Below are positions 45,045-54,977 of a stretch of DNA of 64,000 bases, piece by piece (position 1 is the first letter of the stretch; the number at the start of each line of letters is the position of its first letter). The position numbers and the translations under genes are program-made. The DNA comes from Pseudomonadales bacterium (lineage in GTDB: Bacteria; Pseudomonadota; Gammaproteobacteria; Pseudomonadales; Ketobacteraceae), in NCBI GenBank assembly GCA_002708905.1, contig PAPM01000039.1, positions 248,001 through 312,000 on the forward strand, given 5' to 3'. The notes under the pieces were generated by a model. It saw only the letters and a program-made list of their open reading frames with translations. It did not search any database and was not told where the DNA came from.

Positions 45045-46274
45045 TCAGGGCTTGAACAACACCACTCTGGGTACGATGTGATTACGACTGGAACCACCCT
45101 GGAGCACAAAGCCGCTGGCCAGCCAGTAGGTGATGCGGGAGGGGTCCGGCCGGATGTCCACATAATCCCCCCAGGCACCGTTGGCGGGGCCGTGGGTTGA
45201 GGCCTGACCCAACGCCATCTCCCAGGTGCCGGTGTTCTCCTCCAGGTGGCCCACCGCATGGGTGGGAAAACGCCCGCCGCCACCACAAAACGCGGTGACG
45301 CCCACATCCCCCCGTTGGTTGGGGGACATGGCCGGATAAGCCCAGGCCCGGTCTTTACTCCACAGGTCCGGTTCGTCCATCAACTTCATAGAGCGCTGGT
45401 TAATACGCGCTACGCGAATAAACGGATGGGGATGGCTGGCATCGGCACCGGCGGTCCAGGCAAAGCCGATGGAGTCATCGGTGTGCCAAGCGCCGGTGAT
45501 GCGATCGTCCAGGCGATTCAGCCAGGTGCTGCCATCCGGTAAGCTGGACACATAGTTGCGATCATCCCAATCGCTGACGGCAATGCTGGATTGGGTAACG
45601 CTGGTTTTACTGTCTGGCCATTGGAACACTTCAATCTGAGGTGCGCTGTAACTTAGACTCGCAAAATAGGCGATGTTGCCCGGAGCACTGCCCGGCCCTT
45701 TGGCAAAACGCAGGGAACCAAATTCATCCGTGGACCAGGCCTGACGGGTCAGCTCGCCCCGTTGTTTCAAGGTCGCCATAGGGAAACGCAACACCACGGC
45801 CCGCTGCCAACGATCGGTAGTGGTAGAAAAAAGATTGAACGAAAGCACTAGATTGCCTGCCGTTTCCAGCATATCCGGATAATCCAGCCACACGTTGCGC
45901 CAATCAGGATCGATATCCTGCGGCGTGGTGTCCCAGAAGGTCCAGCTACCGGGTGCCCCGGTGGAACTGACCGCAACCCTGATGCGATTGCCGGTGGCGG
46001 TTTTGGCAAATTGCAGCAACCAGATCCACAGCCGCCATTGCTTGGAATAATGCACCAGTTGATCACAGCAAAAACCGGCACCGGCGGGCGGCAGCTCGGT
46101 GTAAGGGTCGACAAACTTCCAGCGCGCACCGGCACTGGTGGAGCGGGATGCAAACCAGTTGCCGGTGACGAACATGCGTTGGCCGGAACAGGCCAGACTG
46201 GGTTCGGCAATGGTGGCCGTTTGCCTGCCGGTGGCGGTCTGGTTCAGGCCGATATCACTTAGAATCGTGGTCAT
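45045..46274 (-). CDS. Uncharacterised propeller-like protein (last gene of giant operon)
   Basis: A 409-residue soluble protein without signal peptide. Repeated Trp-centred segments (GNWFASRSTSAGARWKFVDP, WRLWIWLLQFAK, DWRNVWLDYPDML, GAWGDYVDIRPDPS) and even spacing of beta strands suggest a five- or six-bladed beta-propeller of the sialidase or glycosidase-like kind, but no catalytic residues can be assigned. Cys pairs are present (FCCDQ). I choose the ATG at 46274 (MTTILSDIGLNQ); the frame extends 80 codons upstream through the neighbouring gene without protein-like sequence. It overlaps the 87-residue gene by 20 bases. Function unknown. Confidence 0.72.
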   Translation of the reverse strand: MTTILSDIGLNQTATGRQTATIAEPSLACSGQRMFVTGNWFASRSTSAGARWKFVDPYTELPPAGAGFCCDQLVHYSKQWRLWIWLLQFAKTATGNRIRVAVSSTGAPGSWTFWDTTPQDIDPDWRNVWLDYPDMLETAGNLVLSFNLFSTTTDRWQRAVVLRFPMATLKQRGELTRQAWSTDEFGSLRFAKGPGSAPGNIAYFASLSYSAPQIEVFQWPDSKTSVTQSSIAVSDWDDRNYVSSLPDGSTWLNRLDDRITGAWHTDDSIGFAWTAGADASHPHPFIRVARINQRSMKLMDEPDLWSKDRAWAYPAMSPNQRGDVGVTAFCGGGGRFPTHAVGHLEENTGTWEMALGQASTHGPANGAWGDYVDIRPDPSRITYWLASGFVLQGGSSRNHIVPRVVLFKP

Positions 46275-46518
46275 CTTTGATGTTCGCTTCTGGGCTGGAA
46301 GAAACCTCGTCAGCGGAAGGTCCGGCACGGGAACGACGCCGCTTCCCCGGCCCCGGAGACTTGCGCTTGGGCGAAATATTCTGATCCTTCTCATCGAAAT
46401 TCGGCTTGGCCGGAACAGCGGGTTCCTCTGCCAGCCCCGGATCGGATTGGTGCACGGGTTTCTGTTTGGTTTTCTTATGCACCGTACCGGTTTTGGTGTT
46501 TTTCTTTGCAGCACTCAT
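46255..46518 (-). CDS. Small basic, Pro/Lys-rich protein
   Basis: An 87-residue, highly charged protein (AAKKNTKTGTVHKKTKQK, then PKRKSPGPGKRRRSRAG) with no hydrophobic core, so probably disordered. Its ATG overlaps the TauE/SafE stop in an ATGA arrangement and its end overlaps the next gene by 20 bases, so it is embedded in the operon and very likely translated. The basic blocks could bind nucleic acid, an acidic partner or the cell surface. No family recognised. Confidence 0.65.
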   Translation of the reverse strand: MSAAKKNTKTGTVHKKTKQKPVHQSDPGLAEEPAVPAKPNFDEKDQNISPKRKSPGPGKRRRSRAGPSADEVSSSPEANIKDDHDSK

Positions 46519-47252
46519 AACGCAGTCACCAGGCGTGCGGTGTAACCGGCCATCACCGTCCAGAACAGAATGGCATAGCCCTTTTCACCCACTTGTTGAT
46601 TGAGTTTGCGGCCACCCAATGTGCACAGCGCCATCACCGGCAACAGCACCGCAGCCAATATCAATTGCGATTGCCCCAGCAGCCCGGAATGGGTGAACAC
46701 CGCCGCTTTGGTCATATCGCCCACCAGCGACACCAGTGACGCCGCCCCCACCAGGTATTGCCGATCCAGTTTCAGGCTGCGCAAAGCCACCCCTTTCAAC
46801 GGCCCGGAGGTGCCGGAAAATCCTGAGGTGGCGCCGGAAGTCAGGGCCAGTAATCCGGCCCAGGCTTTGCCAACAGGTCCTTTTGCAGCAGCGCCTTTAA
46901 CTAAAAAATCACCCGCAAAGGTCGCCACCAGGGCAAAGATCACGCCGATTTTTACCCACTGTTCCGGCGCCTGCACCATCAGGCTGGCACCGAGTGCCGC
47001 CCCCACCATCACCGCCACCGCAATCCATGCTGCCTGGGCAAGGGGCAGCGTTTTGCGATACACCACCACCTTGGCCACGTTGTTTGCCGCCAGCAGCAAG
47101 GCCGCCAGGGCAACACCTTCTTTCGCTCCCAACGCCATCACCAAAGCAGGCACCAGAATCAGCGAGCCACCCAAACCGGCCGCAGACGACAACACAAAGG
47201 ATGCCGGTACCACCAGAATTAAAATCGACAGGGTCAACACATCAAATTCCAT
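46515..47252 (-). CDS. TauE/SafE-family permease
   Basis: A 245-residue integral membrane protein with about eight helices. SAAGLGGSLILVPALVMALG and SGATSGFSGTSGPLKGVALR are the paired conserved repeats of the sulfite exporter TauE/SafE (DUF81) family. The start at 47252 (MEFDVLTLSILILV) has GAGGAA seven bases upstream; the frame continues 64 codons further, but those overlap the preceding gene and look unstructured. The transported anion is unknown. It starts 13 bases after the BNR-protein gene and overlaps the next gene by four bases, so it is part of the large operon. Confidence 0.85.
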   Translation of the reverse strand: MEFDVLTLSILILVVPASFVLSSAAGLGGSLILVPALVMALGAKEGVALAALLLAANNVAKVVVYRKTLPLAQAAWIAVAVMVGAALGASLMVQAPEQWVKIGVIFALVATFAGDFLVKGAAAKGPVGKAWAGLLALTSGATSGFSGTSGPLKGVALRSLKLDRQYLVGAASLVSLVGDMTKAAVFTHSGLLGQSQLILAAVLLPVMALCTLGGRKLNQQVGEKGYAILFWTVMAGYTARLVTAL

Positions 47253-47265
47253 TCCGAATTCCTCG

Positions 47266-50200
47266 TTAGAAAAGCTGGGTGCCGGGCCGACGCCAGACAC
47301 TGACAATACGGGCCGCTGCATGAGGCCAGTGACGAACAAAACGATCCAAGCGGTCAATTGCCCCGGCCGGCACAGCGGAGAACTGATCTGCGCTGGAACC
47401 GGCGATGGCCAATAACAACACCCGACGGCCATTGGGCACGGCACTCAGATCCACATTGGCGGACACGGCCCGGGGCATACGCGCGGCCAACGGTACGCTG
47501 AGTCGATGCAACGGGTTGCCGCCGGTCAACGCCACATTCCACCCAGCCGGAACCGGCAGTGCTGCGCCGCCACCCACCAGACTGCGCACATAAGGCACGA
47601 TGTCGGTACAGTCGGTGGCCAGCAAAGTGTTATGACTGGCCGCATGACGCCAAAGCAACACAGCATAAGCGCCATTGGCTGCCACCGGCCGGGTATCACG
47701 ATGATGCAGCAGGATGTCCACGATGCTGCGCTCCCGATACACCTGCCAGATGTTGTTGGTGTCCCGCCGGGGCACCACCGTTTCCATCAAATCCACTTCG
47801 GAGGCGGGCAGCGCCGGTGCCAACGCATTTTGCCAGGGCGCACGGTACACGCCGGGCCGACCGTTTTCATCCAACCCATTGGCCATGACCGAATTCCACA
47901 ATGCGGCATCCACCCGCCGGGAACCGGCATTGGGCAGACCAAGAGCACGCCGATGGCGCTCCACCAGATCACCAAACTGATCCGTCCACTGGCCATCAGG
48001 AATCACACTGGGAAAGAGCCAACGAAATGCCGTCTGAAACGTCCACAGCTGGTAGGTCAGTGCACTGTTGGTGAGGTTGGTGCCCTGGAATGTCGGAGTA
48101 TTGGTCACCGGTGTTTCCGGGCGGATCACAATATCGGGGCTGCGGAAAACCGCCACATCCGGGGCCGTGGGTCGCCGCCGGGGGTTTTTCAACGGCGTGG
48201 GGAACATGCGCCGGTCATCCCGTTCATGCACCCGCAGATAGGTTCGGCTGTGCTCCGCAGCGGCCAGATTCACTTCCCATACGCCACGGGATTGCAGTGC
48301 CGCCCGCAATAAACGGGGTGAACCGGCGCCACCTGCCGGATCCTGCCAGATGTGCAGATCCTGCACGGTGGATTCCGGCAAACCATTGGCAAACAGGGTC
48401 CAGGCACCGTGGGCAACTCCGGCTCGGGTGGCCATCCACACTCCGGTCGCCGTTCCCACATAGACATTGTTGACGTTGGCCGGGTCCACCACCACGGAAT
48501 AGGCTGGGTCGATGGGACTGGCCGCCAGACCAACGGGCGTCGGCAGCGCATTGCCCAGACCGGTGGTACGGAATCCACCGGCCGCACTGTCAAAGTAAAA
48601 ACAGGAATCCGCCGCCGGTGTGGGAGGTACCGCCGCCGTTGCACCGGCACCGGGTGTAGCGGGTGTTACCCACTGGGTGGTCTGGCCGGTACCCACCAGA
48701 TAAAAATCGTTGGTGCCGGGAACCGGGGCAATGTCCGTAAAGAACGTCGCCTGGGGCGTCACCAGAGGCGCAACAGCTGCCGCCACACCCGGCCCCATCA
48801 ACGTAGTGGAGGTCCACTGGGATGCCGCATTTTGCTGATAGCGGATAATGCCGTTCTGATACAAGGCCAGTAAGGTGGTGGCGTTCACCCATTTCACCGT
48901 AACCACCGGCCCCATGCCCGCCAGCACGCCAAAGGCCTGATTACCGGGAAAACGCGTATTCGCATTGGCGCCGGTGGCCGGCCGGGGATCAATGGCATTG
49001 GCAAAGACACCGGCTGCAGTGATCGGCAACACCCGCCAGGTGTTGGGATTGGCCGTTCCCAAATTATCGGTTACCCAAACACGATTGGTGCCCAATGCAA
49101 TGCGGGCACTGTTTCCCGCCGGCTGGGTAATGGCCGAAATGCCGGAGTAAAAGGACGTGGTGGCGTTGGTGGCTTCCGGATCCCCCACGATGACCGTAAT
49201 GGGAGGAACATAGTTGGATTGGGGATCGCAGCCCCAGAATGCCCGCCGCGCCTGCCCCATGACATAGTGGGATTGCACCGGGTGAAACACCACACCGCCA
49301 CCATCCCCCTGCATATTGGTTTTCAGTTCCCAGACACTTTCCCCCACCCGCACCTGGCGCCCGTTATCCTGGCAACCCAACATGGCAAAGTGACTGGAGG
49401 TAGGATGGGACGCCGCAAATTCGGTTTCGATGGAGGCCAACCCCACATTGCGGGAAGCGAACGTGTTGGCCTGACCATCCCGCAACGACACAAACACACC
49501 GCCGTCACAGCCCACCCAGATCTGGCGGGTGGTGCCATCAGCATTGGTAGCCTTACGCAGCACATGCACGTCCGGATGGATGGTGTTGCCGATCAGGCCC
49601 GGCAGATTGGCGCCGTGGGTAACGCCCGCCGGTTGATCCGACACCCCCGGAGCCGCCACCAGATTGGGAGCATTCACATCATAGGCCCAGATGGACGCAT
49701 TAAAGCTGGTAAAACCGGCCGCGTTGCGAATCAGTGAGCCACCGATGTAGACACGGTCCGTTCGTGTGCCCGGTGGCGCTGCCGCCGGCGTGTAGGTGGT
49801 CACCTCAATCGCCTGGTCGTAATCCCGTTGCCCCGGCCAAAGCTGGGCATTGGTGGGTCCGTTATTTAATGGCGCGGCCACCGGCAGCGCTGGTAACGCC
49901 ACCCCTGGATTGGCGATCTGCCATATTTGAGGGGTCTGTACGTTTCCCGCCACTCCGGGGGTACTGTCGGTTTCCCCCAACACATAGACCCGGTTGTTGT
50001 CGTCGTTCACCGCCATACTCATGCGGCCCACCAAACGGGAGGTGGCCGGCGCCGGCAGGTTCATGGTGATCCAGGTGAAACTGGTGCCATTGTTGTCGGA
50101 ATAGGCGACACCGGTACGGCGGAAACAGACAAACAAACGGGCCCCCACATACACCAGATCGGTGGGATCCCTTTCCGAGATCCAGTTGGCAGGAGCCGCC

Positions 50201-51114
50201 GGAATTGCGCCACCGGCAGGAGGCGATGCCGGGGTTGGAGGCAAAGCCAGAGCCGCCCAGGTATACGCCAGACTGCCTCCCACCATACTGCGGGTGCCCA
50301 TGAACAATCCACCGGAGGTGGCCGCGATAACCCGGTCACCATTCTGACCGGCAGGTGTGCCGGGCACCCGCACCATACGGGCAATGGAAAGGCCTTCCAG
50401 CACATTGATGCCGGTGGCCGCTTCCCAGGGATCGTTCTGCACAACCTGGGTGGCCGGCCCCGTGGCCACCAGCACGCCCATCCCGCGCATGGGCGCCGCA
50501 TTGGAAGAGACCTGAAACGCGCCGATCTCGCCGGTGCCGATCATGACAAAATCGTTAGCGGCCGCCGCGCCAAAGTTCACCAGCAAACAGCCGGAGGCAA
50601 ACGCCGAAGTATTACCACCGGTACGTCGGGGTTCATTGGCCCAGCCTCCCAAGGGTTCCCAGGTGGCACCACCATCACCGGTGTACCAGACTCCGCCTTT
50701 GGCAGTGGCGGCATAGGCTCGCTGACCGTCATTGCTCACCGCCAGATCCCGCACCCGCCCGGAAATTCGGGGCCGGTTTTCCGCCTGCCCCTGACGCACC
50801 ACGGACGGCCCAATGGGATTCCAGCGATTGGTGTTATTGACGGGAAACGCCATTGGGGCTGGTGCGCCCATAGCCATCGCCCGAGGTTGTGCACCGGTGT
50901 CGGGAACTTGAGGCCCGTCATCAAAATGGATGCCCTGCTGCTCCATAAACAGTTCCAGCGCAGCCCTCAGGGCATCCCGGTCCACAAAACCGGAGCGTTG
51001 CTCAACAAACGCCGCCCGTGCCGCTGCCCGCTTTTTCTTTTCCGCCTTGCGCGCCTTGCGACGTTCCAGGGCTTGCTGTTCTTCCACCTGTTCGGGCGTT
51101 AATGTCTCCGCCAT
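47266..51114 (-). CDS. Giant BNR/sialidase-like beta-propeller protein
   Basis: A 1282-residue soluble protein without signal peptide. The first 65 residues are a highly charged helix (ERRKARKAEKKKRAAARAAF). From about residue 95 to 980 there are repeated propeller blades with Asp-box (BNR) motifs, the clearest at residues 145-152 (TGDGGATW); others such as YSDNNGTSFTWI are degenerate. This resembles the WD40/YVTN/BNR or VPS10-like propellers. The last about 290 residues form a different domain (TYLRVHERDDRRMFP, then QLWTFQTAFRWLFP). GGAGAA precedes the ATG, which is two bases after the previous stop. Partner or substrate unknown. Confidence 0.8.
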   Translation of the reverse strand: MAETLTPEQVEEQQALERRKARKAEKKKRAAARAAFVEQRSGFVDRDALRAALELFMEQQGIHFDDGPQVPDTGAQPRAMAMGAPAPMAFPVNNTNRWNPIGPSVVRQGQAENRPRISGRVRDLAVSNDGQRAYAATAKGGVWYTGDGGATWEPLGGWANEPRRTGGNTSAFASGCLLVNFGAAAANDFVMIGTGEIGAFQVSSNAAPMRGMGVLVATGPATQVVQNDPWEAATGINVLEGLSIARMVRVPGTPAGQNGDRVIAATSGGLFMGTRSMVGGSLAYTWAALALPPTPASPPAGGAIPAAPANWISERDPTDLVYVGARLFVCFRRTGVAYSDNNGTSFTWITMNLPAPATSRLVGRMSMAVNDDNNRVYVLGETDSTPGVAGNVQTPQIWQIANPGVALPALPVAAPLNNGPTNAQLWPGQRDYDQAIEVTTYTPAAAPPGTRTDRVYIGGSLIRNAAGFTSFNASIWAYDVNAPNLVAAPGVSDQPAGVTHGANLPGLIGNTIHPDVHVLRKATNADGTTRQIWVGCDGGVFVSLRDGQANTFASRNVGLASIETEFAASHPTSSHFAMLGCQDNGRQVRVGESVWELKTNMQGDGGGVVFHPVQSHYVMGQARRAFWGCDPQSNYVPPITVIVGDPEATNATTSFYSGISAITQPAGNSARIALGTNRVWVTDNLGTANPNTWRVLPITAAGVFANAIDPRPATGANANTRFPGNQAFGVLAGMGPVVTVKWVNATTLLALYQNGIIRYQQNAASQWTSTTLMGPGVAAAVAPLVTPQATFFTDIAPVPGTNDFYLVGTGQTTQWVTPATPGAGATAAVPPTPAADSCFYFDSAAGGFRTTGLGNALPTPVGLAASPIDPAYSVVVDPANVNNVYVGTATGVWMATRAGVAHGAWTLFANGLPESTVQDLHIWQDPAGGAGSPRLLRAALQSRGVWEVNLAAAEHSRTYLRVHERDDRRMFPTPLKNPRRRPTAPDVAVFRSPDIVIRPETPVTNTPTFQGTNLTNSALTYQLWTFQTAFRWLFPSVIPDGQWTDQFGDLVERHRRALGLPNAGSRRVDAALWNSVMANGLDENGRPGVYRAPWQNALAPALPASEVDLMETVVPRRDTNNIWQVYRERSIVDILLHHRDTRPVAANGAYAVLLWRHAASHNTLLATDCTDIVPYVRSLVGGGAALPVPAGWNVALTGGNPLHRLSVPLAARMPRAVSANVDLSAVPNGRRVLLLAIAGSSADQFSAVPAGAIDRLDRFVRHWPHAAARIVSVWRRPGTQLF

Positions 51115-51116
51115 TG

Positions 51117-54100
51117 TTATTCTTCTCCGTCAACGATCCTTATCCAGCCCTCTTGGAACTCATGGGGCATCCGGGGTAACAGCGCAGATTGGGTGGCCGA
51201 GACAATGGGATCGTCCCGCCAGGTGAGTGGGCCCGTGCGACGGGTGAACTGTTGCTTGTCGCCCAGCAAATGCACTTTCGGCAATCGGATTTCTTCCGGG
51301 TCTACCAGTACTGGTCCCACCCGCACAGAGGGGATGACCCGCTTCAGACCTTTGCCCACCCAGGCGTCATTCAGTGCCAGCGCTTTGCGCGGCAGAATGC
51401 CGGAGGTGAGATGCACCCGGCCGGCCGGCAGCATCAACAAGGTGAGACGATGGCTTTGACCCGGGCGAATATAAAGGGTGTCTTCCGGCACCAGGAACGG
51501 ATGGGAAAGGGGCACCACATCCGGCACCGTAACCTTGCCCAACAAACCCAGCTGACCGCGACGACGACCGCTGTCTTTGGCAATGGCCGCCACCACTTTG
51601 TCCACCAGATGGAAATGGTCGTAGTCGTCGTCCAGATAGAAACCCAACAGGGAATCGTCGCTGCGTTGCAAATCCCCTAACTGCACAGGGAACGATTGAT
51701 CCCGCAATGCTTCAAAGGCGGCACGGCGGGCATCGCCATCGGCGCCGTTCAGGTTAACGTCGTCCAGGTCATCCGGCAGGTCCAAGCGCAGGGTGGCTTT
51801 CACCACTGCAATGGGGCGACCCACCAAACCGGCGACGGTGGAGGAGCCCAGGCTGCCGTAGGTATCCACGGTCCACAGGGTGGTGTCGATGGCACGCAGT
51901 AATGAGGTGAGGGAACTGTCAGCACTGGGCGTTTCTGACGCCCGGTTCTGCACATCCGTGCGCACCACACCCGCCGCCATTTGCCCCATGGGGATGGCAC
52001 CCGGATCAAGATCCACCAGGGGACCGGCACCAGGGGGTACCGGTCGGCCCGGCGCCGGCTCCCAACGCACCGCACCGGTGAGTTCGTGATGACAAATCTG
52101 CCCCAGGGCATTGCCGTCCCGATCGAACATTTCCAGGGATTCGTCGATGTGGTCCGGCAGCAGGAAGCCCGCCACCGGGTTCACCGCCAGCTGCGGTTCC
52201 AGTTGATTGATAAAGGCTTCCGGGGCAAACGCCGGATCACCCTGATAGGCCGGGTCCACCAGACGAAACAACCAGCGGGCACCGTTTTGCACCCGGGCGG
52301 CCATGCGGATGGTGGCGGGTTCGTCGTCCACTTCCAATGTGGTGGTCGTGCGGGCGGCGCCTACAGGTACCTCCAGGGTACGGCCAAAAGCATCAACCAA
52401 ACGCAATTGCTTCAGTTCTAACGTGCCGCCAAACAACGGCACCGGATCTGCAACCACCTTGGGGCGGTCGTCTTCATCCACAGCGGCATGGAAACCGCCG
52501 GTGTAATCCAGGCCCAGTAATTGTTCGCGAATACCGTCTAAAGAAGCCGACGCCAAATCCAGTGGTTCCAGAAAATTGGACAGCGCTTCCAGTGCGTTCT
52601 GTTGGGAATTGGACAGGGTGGCATCGGTAGCATCCCGCTCCTGCTCCGCCTTTATCCAGCGTTCAATGCTGGTGTGCAGGGCTGTACTCAGGCCGCGGCC
52701 GATGGGGCTGCGGCCGCTGATGTCCGTCACCAGCAGTTCACCATCGTTGGCTTTGGGTTTGAGTTCCAGATCCTTCAGTTCCCAGTTCGACATCTCGGTG
52801 GTGCCCACCAGTTCCACCCGCCATTCCAACCACAACGGAACCCAGGGTTGACGCCAGGCGGTCACCCCCAAGGGGCTGGGAGTCATGCCCACCAGATAGG
52901 AGGCTTTCGCCAATTCGGCGGCGGCCTGTTTCACCATGGTGGTCTGGTAGGCGGAGACTCCCGCCCAAGCATCACTGGCTGCCGCTCTTGGTGTGGTGGC
53001 ACCTGTTGCCGCTTGCGGAGACGTGGGTGAACTGGGCGAAGTAGCAGAAGGTGCAAGTGTATATTCACCGGTACCATCGTAGCGTCCGTCTTCAGAAAAC
53101 AGGCGCAGCATTTCCCCTTTGATACGGGCATGGTATTGGGGGAAGTGCTCAGGATCTTTGGCGGCGGATTGCGCCAGCCAACGTGAACAGTAGGGATTGA
53201 GTAACATGGCTTCCCGCACCACCGTCAGCACTTCCGTCGGGATGGCACCATTGCCCAATGTGGGCACCAGATCCTGACCGCTCACCACCCCTTTGATGGA
53301 TTTCACCGCCTCGTTGGGATAACGACAGCGCAGTCGACCTTCGTCATCGTACAGACCATCATAGTGATGGCGCAGACTGGGGCGGGCACCCTTGATAGCA
53401 AGCTGGGGTGCCTGGGGAATAAAAATACGTGGCGCTGGTCGTTCCACAGTGCGGCGTTCCTGTTTTACGCCGGAGACCACACGATCATCCAGTTTTTCAT
53501 CCAGGGTAAACGACGGTGCTTTCGGTGCTCTGCCTTCTTTCGCAAACACCACTTTGTCGCGCCAGCGGGGCATCGGGTTGATGTTGTCTTTAGTGGCAGG
53601 ATGGCGCGGTGCTTTTGCCGCCCGACCTTTACGGCCCACGGTGGTGGCATTCACCGAGGCGGAATCCTCCACCCGCAGCTGATCCGCCTTCGCCGCCGGT
53701 AAGGGTTTACCCGGCAGGGAACGGAAGGTATCGCTGTGCTCCCGCTCGGCAATATCACGCATGCCGTCCGGTGTGCCCAGGCGATCCAGCAAATCGCTGG
53801 TGAAGGCAGCCGCCACCATTTCCGATGCGCGTCGCTGTGTCAGTGTGGTGCCCAAAGTATTGGCGCCCAATGCCGTCACCAGGTCATCGGTATCAAAGCC
53901 GATGGCTACCGACAGTCCCTGAGAACGGGGCCGCTCATCCACGCCCGTGGGAGGGCGATCAATGGGCACGCCGGTGACCATGCCATGCAGCAACGCTAAA
54001 AAGCGTGGCGGTCGCTGGGAAATAACAATTTTGGAAGGCCGATCCACCGGCATGGACAATTCCGGTGAAATGTCGGCATAGGTAAAGGTTTCATCCCGCC

Positions 54101-54968
54101 CCTTGGCTACGATTTTGGTTTGCGGTGCTTCCGTGGGATGTTTGAACTCCCCGGTGTTCATCAGTCGGCTTAACACCGGCAGATCCGGCTCGCTGCTGGG
54201 TTCCTCCGCCTCGGAATCCAGGTGCCAACCCAATTCATCCAGCAACTCAAACAGTTCCCGTTTGCCGGCCACATTCAGCGGATCTTTACTGGCATCAGAA
54301 CACCAGCCCGACACCACATACGTAGCCGCATTGCGATCGAAACCATCTTTCGCCACTTCACCCAGTGCTTCCAGATCTTCCAAGCGATCGTGAAAACCAA
54401 AGCGGCCTGCGCTGGCAGTGTAGGAGGCGGTCCATAAAGGTGATCCACCCACGGTGCCATCGAGACGCTCGAAGTTGGGCAGATCATCGCTGTCAGTGGT
54501 GGTGCCGTTAAACGTACTCAGCGGTGTCACCGAACCTTTCCTGGCATCGATCACCCAACCCCGTAATAAGGGTCTTTCCAATCCCACTGGAAACAGGGCA
54601 CGAATCACCACCCAGCGATCCGGCAGCTCTTTCATTTCCAACTCGCCACCGGCACTGGATTCCTGTCCGCGCAGCAGCGCATCCGGCAATGCCCAATGCA
54701 AATGCACGCCGGGCTCTGGCGTCACGCCATCGGCAAACGGTAACGGATCACCCGGGCCACCAGTCACCGGTACCAGGGTTTCAGCCACATCCGGATGGGC
54801 CACATAGGCCTGCACATCCACCGGCACCAGCACGCGACGATTGCGGGGTAATTTCGGATCCCAGGTGGTAATGGAACCCAGGTCGGTATCGGCTCGCACC
54901 AACCAGGCCCAGCGCTCATCAAAAACGGCTTTGCTCAGGGTTTTGTTTTTCAGCAAATGTTTAAACAT
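51117..54968 (-). CDS. Giant uncharacterised soluble protein (1283 aa)
   Basis: A 1283-residue protein without signal peptide or membrane segment. It begins MFKHLLKNKTLSKAVFDERW. Notable segments are PGVHLHWALPDALLRG near residue 86, LPDRWVVIRALFP, and AWRQPWVPLWLEWRVEL near residue 706; a Pro/Ala/Ser/Thr-rich linker lies around 640-665. The C-terminal third is beta-rich. A GAGG site precedes the ATG at a spacing of eight. I recognise no named domain and no catalytic motif. It is cotranscribed with the 323-residue gene (nine bases) and the BNR-protein gene (two bases). A structural or scaffold role is a guess. Confidence 0.75.
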   Translation of the reverse strand: MFKHLLKNKTLSKAVFDERWAWLVRADTDLGSITTWDPKLPRNRRVLVPVDVQAYVAHPDVAETLVPVTGGPGDPLPFADGVTPEPGVHLHWALPDALLRGQESSAGGELEMKELPDRWVVIRALFPVGLERPLLRGWVIDARKGSVTPLSTFNGTTTDSDDLPNFERLDGTVGGSPLWTASYTASAGRFGFHDRLEDLEALGEVAKDGFDRNAATYVVSGWCSDASKDPLNVAGKRELFELLDELGWHLDSEAEEPSSEPDLPVLSRLMNTGEFKHPTEAPQTKIVAKGRDETFTYADISPELSMPVDRPSKIVISQRPPRFLALLHGMVTGVPIDRPPTGVDERPRSQGLSVAIGFDTDDLVTALGANTLGTTLTQRRASEMVAAAFTSDLLDRLGTPDGMRDIAEREHSDTFRSLPGKPLPAAKADQLRVEDSASVNATTVGRKGRAAKAPRHPATKDNINPMPRWRDKVVFAKEGRAPKAPSFTLDEKLDDRVVSGVKQERRTVERPAPRIFIPQAPQLAIKGARPSLRHHYDGLYDDEGRLRCRYPNEAVKSIKGVVSGQDLVPTLGNGAIPTEVLTVVREAMLLNPYCSRWLAQSAAKDPEHFPQYHARIKGEMLRLFSEDGRYDGTGEYTLAPSATSPSSPTSPQAATGATTPRAAASDAWAGVSAYQTTMVKQAAAELAKASYLVGMTPSPLGVTAWRQPWVPLWLEWRVELVGTTEMSNWELKDLELKPKANDGELLVTDISGRSPIGRGLSTALHTSIERWIKAEQERDATDATLSNSQQNALEALSNFLEPLDLASASLDGIREQLLGLDYTGGFHAAVDEDDRPKVVADPVPLFGGTLELKQLRLVDAFGRTLEVPVGAARTTTTLEVDDEPATIRMAARVQNGARWLFRLVDPAYQGDPAFAPEAFINQLEPQLAVNPVAGFLLPDHIDESLEMFDRDGNALGQICHHELTGAVRWEPAPGRPVPPGAGPLVDLDPGAIPMGQMAAGVVRTDVQNRASETPSADSSLTSLLRAIDTTLWTVDTYGSLGSSTVAGLVGRPIAVVKATLRLDLPDDLDDVNLNGADGDARRAAFEALRDQSFPVQLGDLQRSDDSLLGFYLDDDYDHFHLVDKVVAAIAKDSGRRRGQLGLLGKVTVPDVVPLSHPFLVPEDTLYIRPGQSHRLTLLMLPAGRVHLTSGILPRKALALNDAWVGKGLKRVIPSVRVGPVLVDPEEIRLPKVHLLGDKQQFTRRTGPLTWRDDPIVSATQSALLPRMPHEFQEGWIRIVDGEE

Positions 54969-54977
54969 AGGTCAGCC

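Noticed and set aside
46275-46514. Upstream extension of the 409-residue protein
   Set aside because: The 80 extra codons overlap the 87-residue gene and are Arg/Pro-rich shadow sequence; the ATG at 46274 is more likely.
49927-51102. A 391-codon plus-strand frame inside the giant operon
   Set aside because: It is antisense to the BNR-protein gene and shows His/Gly-rich shadow composition.
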